The translations under genes and the position numbers were made by a program. DNA of 64,000 bases from Micromussa lordhowensis (lineage: Eukaryota > Cnidaria > Anthozoa > Scleractinia > Lobophylliidae), in contig OZ026604.1 in the NCBI GenBank assembly GCA_964020085.1, positions 24,707,427 to 24,771,426 of the forward strand, in the 5' to 3' direction. Under the pieces are notes generated by a model. The model searched no databases. It worked only from the letters and a program-made list of their open reading frames with translations, and had not been told where the DNA came from. Below are positions 60,119 to 64,000 of the stretch, piece after piece. Each line of letters opens with the position of its first letter. The first letter of the stretch is position 1.

Positions 60119-60524
60119 GGAGTGCTTTGGTGGTATTAGTTTGCAAAGTTGCGACGCGCGCAAAGTTCGGCTAATTAGCAAACGGGCTGGTTAGCATAGT
60201 GCGAGATGTCGCGCAGCTCCAAAACTTTGCATGTGGACCCGGACCCACCCCAGGAGTGCTTTGGTGCCATTAGTTTGCCAAGTTGCGACACGCGTCAAGC
60301 TCGGCTAACGAGTCAGCCAGCCGGCCACGCCTGGGGATCTGCGGGCTGATTAGCATAGTGGGAGATTTCGCACAGCTCCGATACTTCGCATTTGGACCCG
60401 GACCGACCCCGGGAGTGCTTTGGTGGTATTAGTTTGCAAAGTTGCGACGCGCGCAAAGTTCGGCTAATTAGCAAACGGGCTGGTTAGCATAGTGCGAGAT
60501 GTCGCGCAGCTCCGAAACTTTGCA

Positions 60525-60800
60525 TGTGGACCTGGACCCACCCCAGGAGTGCTTTGGTGCCATTAGTTTGCCAAGTTGCGACACGCGTCAAGCTCGGCTA
60601 ACGAGTCAGCCAGCCGGCCACGCCTGGGGATCTGCGGACTGATTAGCATAGTGGGAGATTTCGCGCAGCTCCGATACTTCGCATTTGGACCCGGACCGAC
60701 CCCGGGAGTGCTTTGGTGGTATTAGTTTGCAAAGTTGCGACGCGCGCAAAGTTCGGCTAATTAGCAAACGGGCTGGTTAGCATTGTGCGAGATGTCACGC
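60525..60800. repeat. Array 2: further copy of the GACCTGGACCC / GCGGACTGA / GTCACGCAG unit
   Basis: The three linked variants of 49.69-49.95 and 56.43-56.69 kb appear again with the same spacing, 4,102 bp (14 units) after the second copy. It has a private CATTGTGCG change at 60781. Confidence 0.8.
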
Positions 60801-61790
60801 AGCTCCGAAACTTTGCATGTGGACCCGGACCCACCCCAGGAGTGCTTTGGTGCCATTAGTTTGCCAAGTTGCGACACGCGTCAAGCTCGGCTAACGAGTC
60901 AGCCAGCCGGCCACGCCTGGGGATCTGCGGGCTGATTAGCATAGTGGGAGATTTCGCGCAGCTCCGATACTTCGCATTTGGACCCGGACCGACCCCGGGA
61001 GTGCTTTGGTGGTATTAGTTTGCAAAGTTGCGACGCGCGCAAAGTTCGGCTAATTAGCAAACGGGCTGGTTAGCATAGTGCGAGATGTCGCGCAGCTCCG
61101 AAACTTTGCATGTGGACCCGGACCCACCCCAGGAGTGCTTTGGTGCCATTAGTTTGCCAAGTTGCGACACGCGTCAAGCTCGGCTAACGAGTCAGCCAGC
61201 CGGCCACGCCTGGGGATCTGCGGGCTGATTAGCATAGTGGGAGATTTCGCGCAGCTCCGATACTTCGCATTTGGACCCGGACCGACCCCGGGAGTGCTTT
61301 GGTGGTATTAGTTTGCAAAGTTGCGACGCGCGCAAAGTTCGGCTAATTAGCAAACGGGCTGGTTAGCATAGTGCGAGATGTCGCGCAGCTCCGAAACTTT
61401 GCATGTGGACCCGGACCCACCCCAGGAGTGCTTTGGTGCCATTAGTTTGCCAAGTTGCGACACGCGTCAAGCTCGGCTAACGAGTCAGCCAGCCGGCCAC
61501 GCCTGGGGATCTGCGGGCTGATTAGCATAGTGGGAGATTTCGCGCAGCTCCGATACTTCGCATTTGGACCCGGACCGACCCCGGGAGTGCTTTGGTGGTA
61601 TTAGTTTGCAAAGTTGCGACGCGCGCAAAGTTCGGCTAATTAGCAAACGGGCTGGTTAGCATAGTGCGAGATGTCGCGCAGCTCCGAAACTTTGCATGTG
61701 GACCAGGACCCACCCCAGGAGTGCTTTGGTGCCATTAGTTTGCCAAGTTGCGACACGCGTCAAGCTCGGCTAACGAGTCAGCCAGCCGGC

Positions 61791-62970
61791 CACGAATGGG
61801 GATCTGCGGGCTGATTAGCATAGTGGGAGATTTCGCGCAGCTCCGATACTTCGCATTTGGACCCGGACCGACCCCGGGAGTGCTTTGGTGGTATTAGTTT
61901 GCAAAGTTGCGACGCGCGCAAAGTTCGGCTAATTAGCAAACGGGCTGGTTAGCATAGTGCGAGATGTCGCGCAGCTCCGAAACTTTGCATGTGGACCCGG
62001 ACCCACCCCAGGAGTGCTTTGGTGCCATTAGTTTGCCAAGTTGCGACACGCGTCAAGCTCGGCTAACGAGTCAGCCAGCCGGCCACGAATGGGGATCTGC
62101 GGGCTGATTAGCATAGTGGGAGATTTCGCGCAGCTCCGATACTTCGCATTTGGACCCGGACCGACCCCGGGAGTGCTTTGGTGGTATTAGTTTGCAAAGT
62201 TGCGACGCGCGCAAAGTTCGGCTAATTAGCAAACGGGCTGGTTAGCATAGTGCGAGATGTCGCGCAGCTCCGAAACTTTGCATGTGGACCCGGACCCACC
62301 CCAGGAGTGCTTTGGTGCCATTAGTTTGCCAAGTTGCGACACGCGTCAAGCTCGGCTAACGAGTCAGCCAGCCGGCCACGCCTGGGGATCTGCGGGCTGA
62401 TTAGCATAGTGGGAGATTTCGCGCAGCTCCGATACTTCGCATTTGGACCCGGACCGACCCCGGGAGTGCTTTGGTGGTATTAGTTTGCAAAGTTGCGACG
62501 CGCGCAAAGTTCGGCTAATTAGCAAACGGGCTGGTTAGCATAGTGCGAGATGTCGCGCAGCTCCGAAACTTTGCATGTGGACCCGGACCCACCCCAGGAG
62601 TGCTTTGGTGCCATTAGTTTGCCAAGTTGCGACACGCGTCAAGCTCGGCTAACGAGTCAGCCAGCCGGCCACGCCTGGGGATCTGCGGGCTGATTAGCAT
62701 AGTGGGAGATTTCGCGCAGCTCCGATACTTCGCATTTGGACCCGGACCGACCCCGGGAGTGCTTTGGTGGTATTAGTTTGCAAAGTTGCGACGCGCGCAA
62801 AGTTCGGCTAATTAGCAAACGGGCTGGTTAGCATAGTGCGAGATGTCGCGCAGCTCCGAAACTTTGCATGTGGACCCGGACCCACCCCAGGAGTGCTTTG
62901 GTGCCATTAGTTTGCCAAGTTGCGACACGCGTCAAGCTCGGCTAACGAGTCAGCCAGCCGGCCACGAATG
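61791..62970. repeat. Array 2: units sharing the CACGAATGGGG variant
   Basis: CACGAATGGGG replaces CACGCCTGGGG at 61791, 62084 and 62963 (spacings of one and three units) and nowhere else that I saw, which marks a small local amplification or conversion near the right edge of the window. Confidence 0.8.
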
Positions 62971-64000
62971 GGGATCTGCGGGCTGATTAGCATAGTGGGA
63001 GATTTCGCGCAGCTCCGATACTTCGCATTTGGACCCGGACCGACCCCGGGAGTGCTTTGGTGGTATTAGTTTGCAAAGTTGCGACGCGCGCAAAGTTCGG
63101 CTAATTAGCAAACGGGCTGGTTAGCATAGTGCGAGATGTCGCGCAGCTCCGAAACTTTGCCTGTGGACCCGGACCCACCCCAGGAGTGCTTTGGTGCCAT
63201 TAGTTTGCCAAGTTGCGACACGCGTCAAGCTCGGCTAACGAGTCAGCCAGCCGGCCACGCCTGGGGATCTGCGGGCTGATTAGCATAGTGGGAGATTTCG
63301 CGCAGCTCCGATACTTCGCATTTGGACCCGGACCGACCCCGGGAGTGCTTTGGTGGTATTAGTTTGCAAAGTTGCGACGCGCGCAAAGTTCGGCTAATTA
63401 GCAAACGGGCTGGTTAGCATAGTGCGAGATGTCGCGCAGCTCCGAAACTTTGCATGTGGACCCGGACCCACCCCAGGAGTGCTTTGGTGCCATTAGTTTG
63501 CCAAGTTGCGACACGCGTCAAGCTCGGCTAACGAGTCAGCCAGCCGGCCACGCCTGGGGATCTGCGGGCTGATTAGCATAGTGGGAGATTTCGTGCAGCT
63601 CCGATACTTCGCATTTGGACCCGGACCGACCCCGGGAGTGCTTTGGTGGTATTAGTTTGCAAAGTTGCGACGCGCGCAAAGTTCGGCTAATTAGCAAACG
63701 GGCTGGTTAGCATAGTGCGAGATGTCGCGCAGCTCCGAAACTTTGCATGTGGACCCGGACCCACCCCAGGAGTGCTTTGGTGCCATTAGTTTGCCAAGTT
63801 GCGACACGCGTCAAGCTCGGCTAACGAGTCAGCCAGCCGGCCACGCCTGGGGATCTGCGGGCTGATTAGCATAGTGGGAGATTTCGCGCAGCTCCGATAC
63901 TTCGCATTTGGACCCGGACCGACCCCGGGAGTGCTTTGGTGGTATTAGTTTGCAAAGTTGCGACGCGCGCAAAGTTCGGCTAATTAGCAAACGGGCTGGT

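Larger units (their letters stand above)
31701..64000. repeat. Satellite array 2: exact 293-bp unit, 110 full copies plus 70 bp
   Basis: GTGCTTTGGTGGTA starts at 31701, 31994, 32287, 32580 and so on to 63931; 63931-31701 is 110 times 293 exactly. Check points at 38440, 45179 and 52211 are also exact multiples, so I see no indel anywhere. Each unit is a dimer of two related parts of 134 and 159 bp. The unit is GC-rich and carries about 26 CpG dinucleotides, near or above the number expected from base composition. Short palindromes inside it include GCTAATTAGC and ACGCGT. 293 is not a multiple of three and no conserved reading frame runs through. Copies are near-identical, most without any private change. 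The array begins at the gap and leaves the window on the right. I do not recognise the family. Confidence 0.99.

Noticed and set aside
31701..64000. CENP-B-box-like halves: TTCGG and AAACGGG in half-unit A
   Set aside because: The known box needs seven bases between TTCG and CGGG; here there are thirteen. Array 1's TTCAGAAAACGCG does not fit either.

Overview
The window is eukaryotic non-coding DNA made mainly of two unrelated-looking satellite arrays. I can support no protein gene, rRNA or tRNA. Several short dispersed motifs (palindromic hairpins with GGCGGCCATTTTG-type and CGCCATGTTGGTG-type cores, short-TIR MITEs, an AT-rich background) remind me of anthozoan cnidarian genomes, stony corals especially. 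That is recollection rather than a search result, so the taxon is only a moderate guess.

Layout. (1) Positions 1-24539: a head-to-tail array of about 118 copies of a ~207-bp monomer. Monomer length varies slightly (206-208 bp) because of a poly-T tract. The right half shows nested block duplications of 20, 12, 6 and 3 monomers. (2) Positions 24540-29287: one 4.75-kb imperfect palindrome with arms of about 2.5 and 2.2 kb around a 43-bp spacer. TTAA stands on both sides. It looks like a palindromic, non-autonomous DNA transposon with a TTAA target. Each arm later gained or lost its own small pieces, and the opposite arm preserves the empty sites: a 180-bp hAT-like MITE with an 8-bp target duplication and a purine-rich minisatellite core, a 135-bp TA-flanked MITE with a nested hairpin, and a foldback MITE in the right arm. 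(3) Positions 29288-31500: AT-rich DNA with a 146-bp inverted-repeat element and two hairpins but no gene. (4) Positions 31501-31700: an assembly gap of exactly 200 N. (5) Positions 31701-64000: a second array with an exact 293-bp repeat made of two related half-units (134 + 159 bp). It gives 110 complete copies and runs off the window. Every marker I measured in 32 kb lies at an exact multiple of 293 bp, so I found no surviving indel. Rare point variants reveal nested block duplications of 3, 4, 5, 6, 10 and 23 units.

How the parts relate. The left array stops exactly at the TTAA that begins the palindrome, and the DNA beyond the palindrome is not satellite. The element therefore marks an array boundary rather than sitting inside the array. 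The second array is linked only through the gap. The whole looks like a satellite-rich, possibly pericentromeric or subtelomeric region. The most notable parts are the palindrome with its internal record of insertions, and the layered amplification history that can be read from single variants in both arrays.
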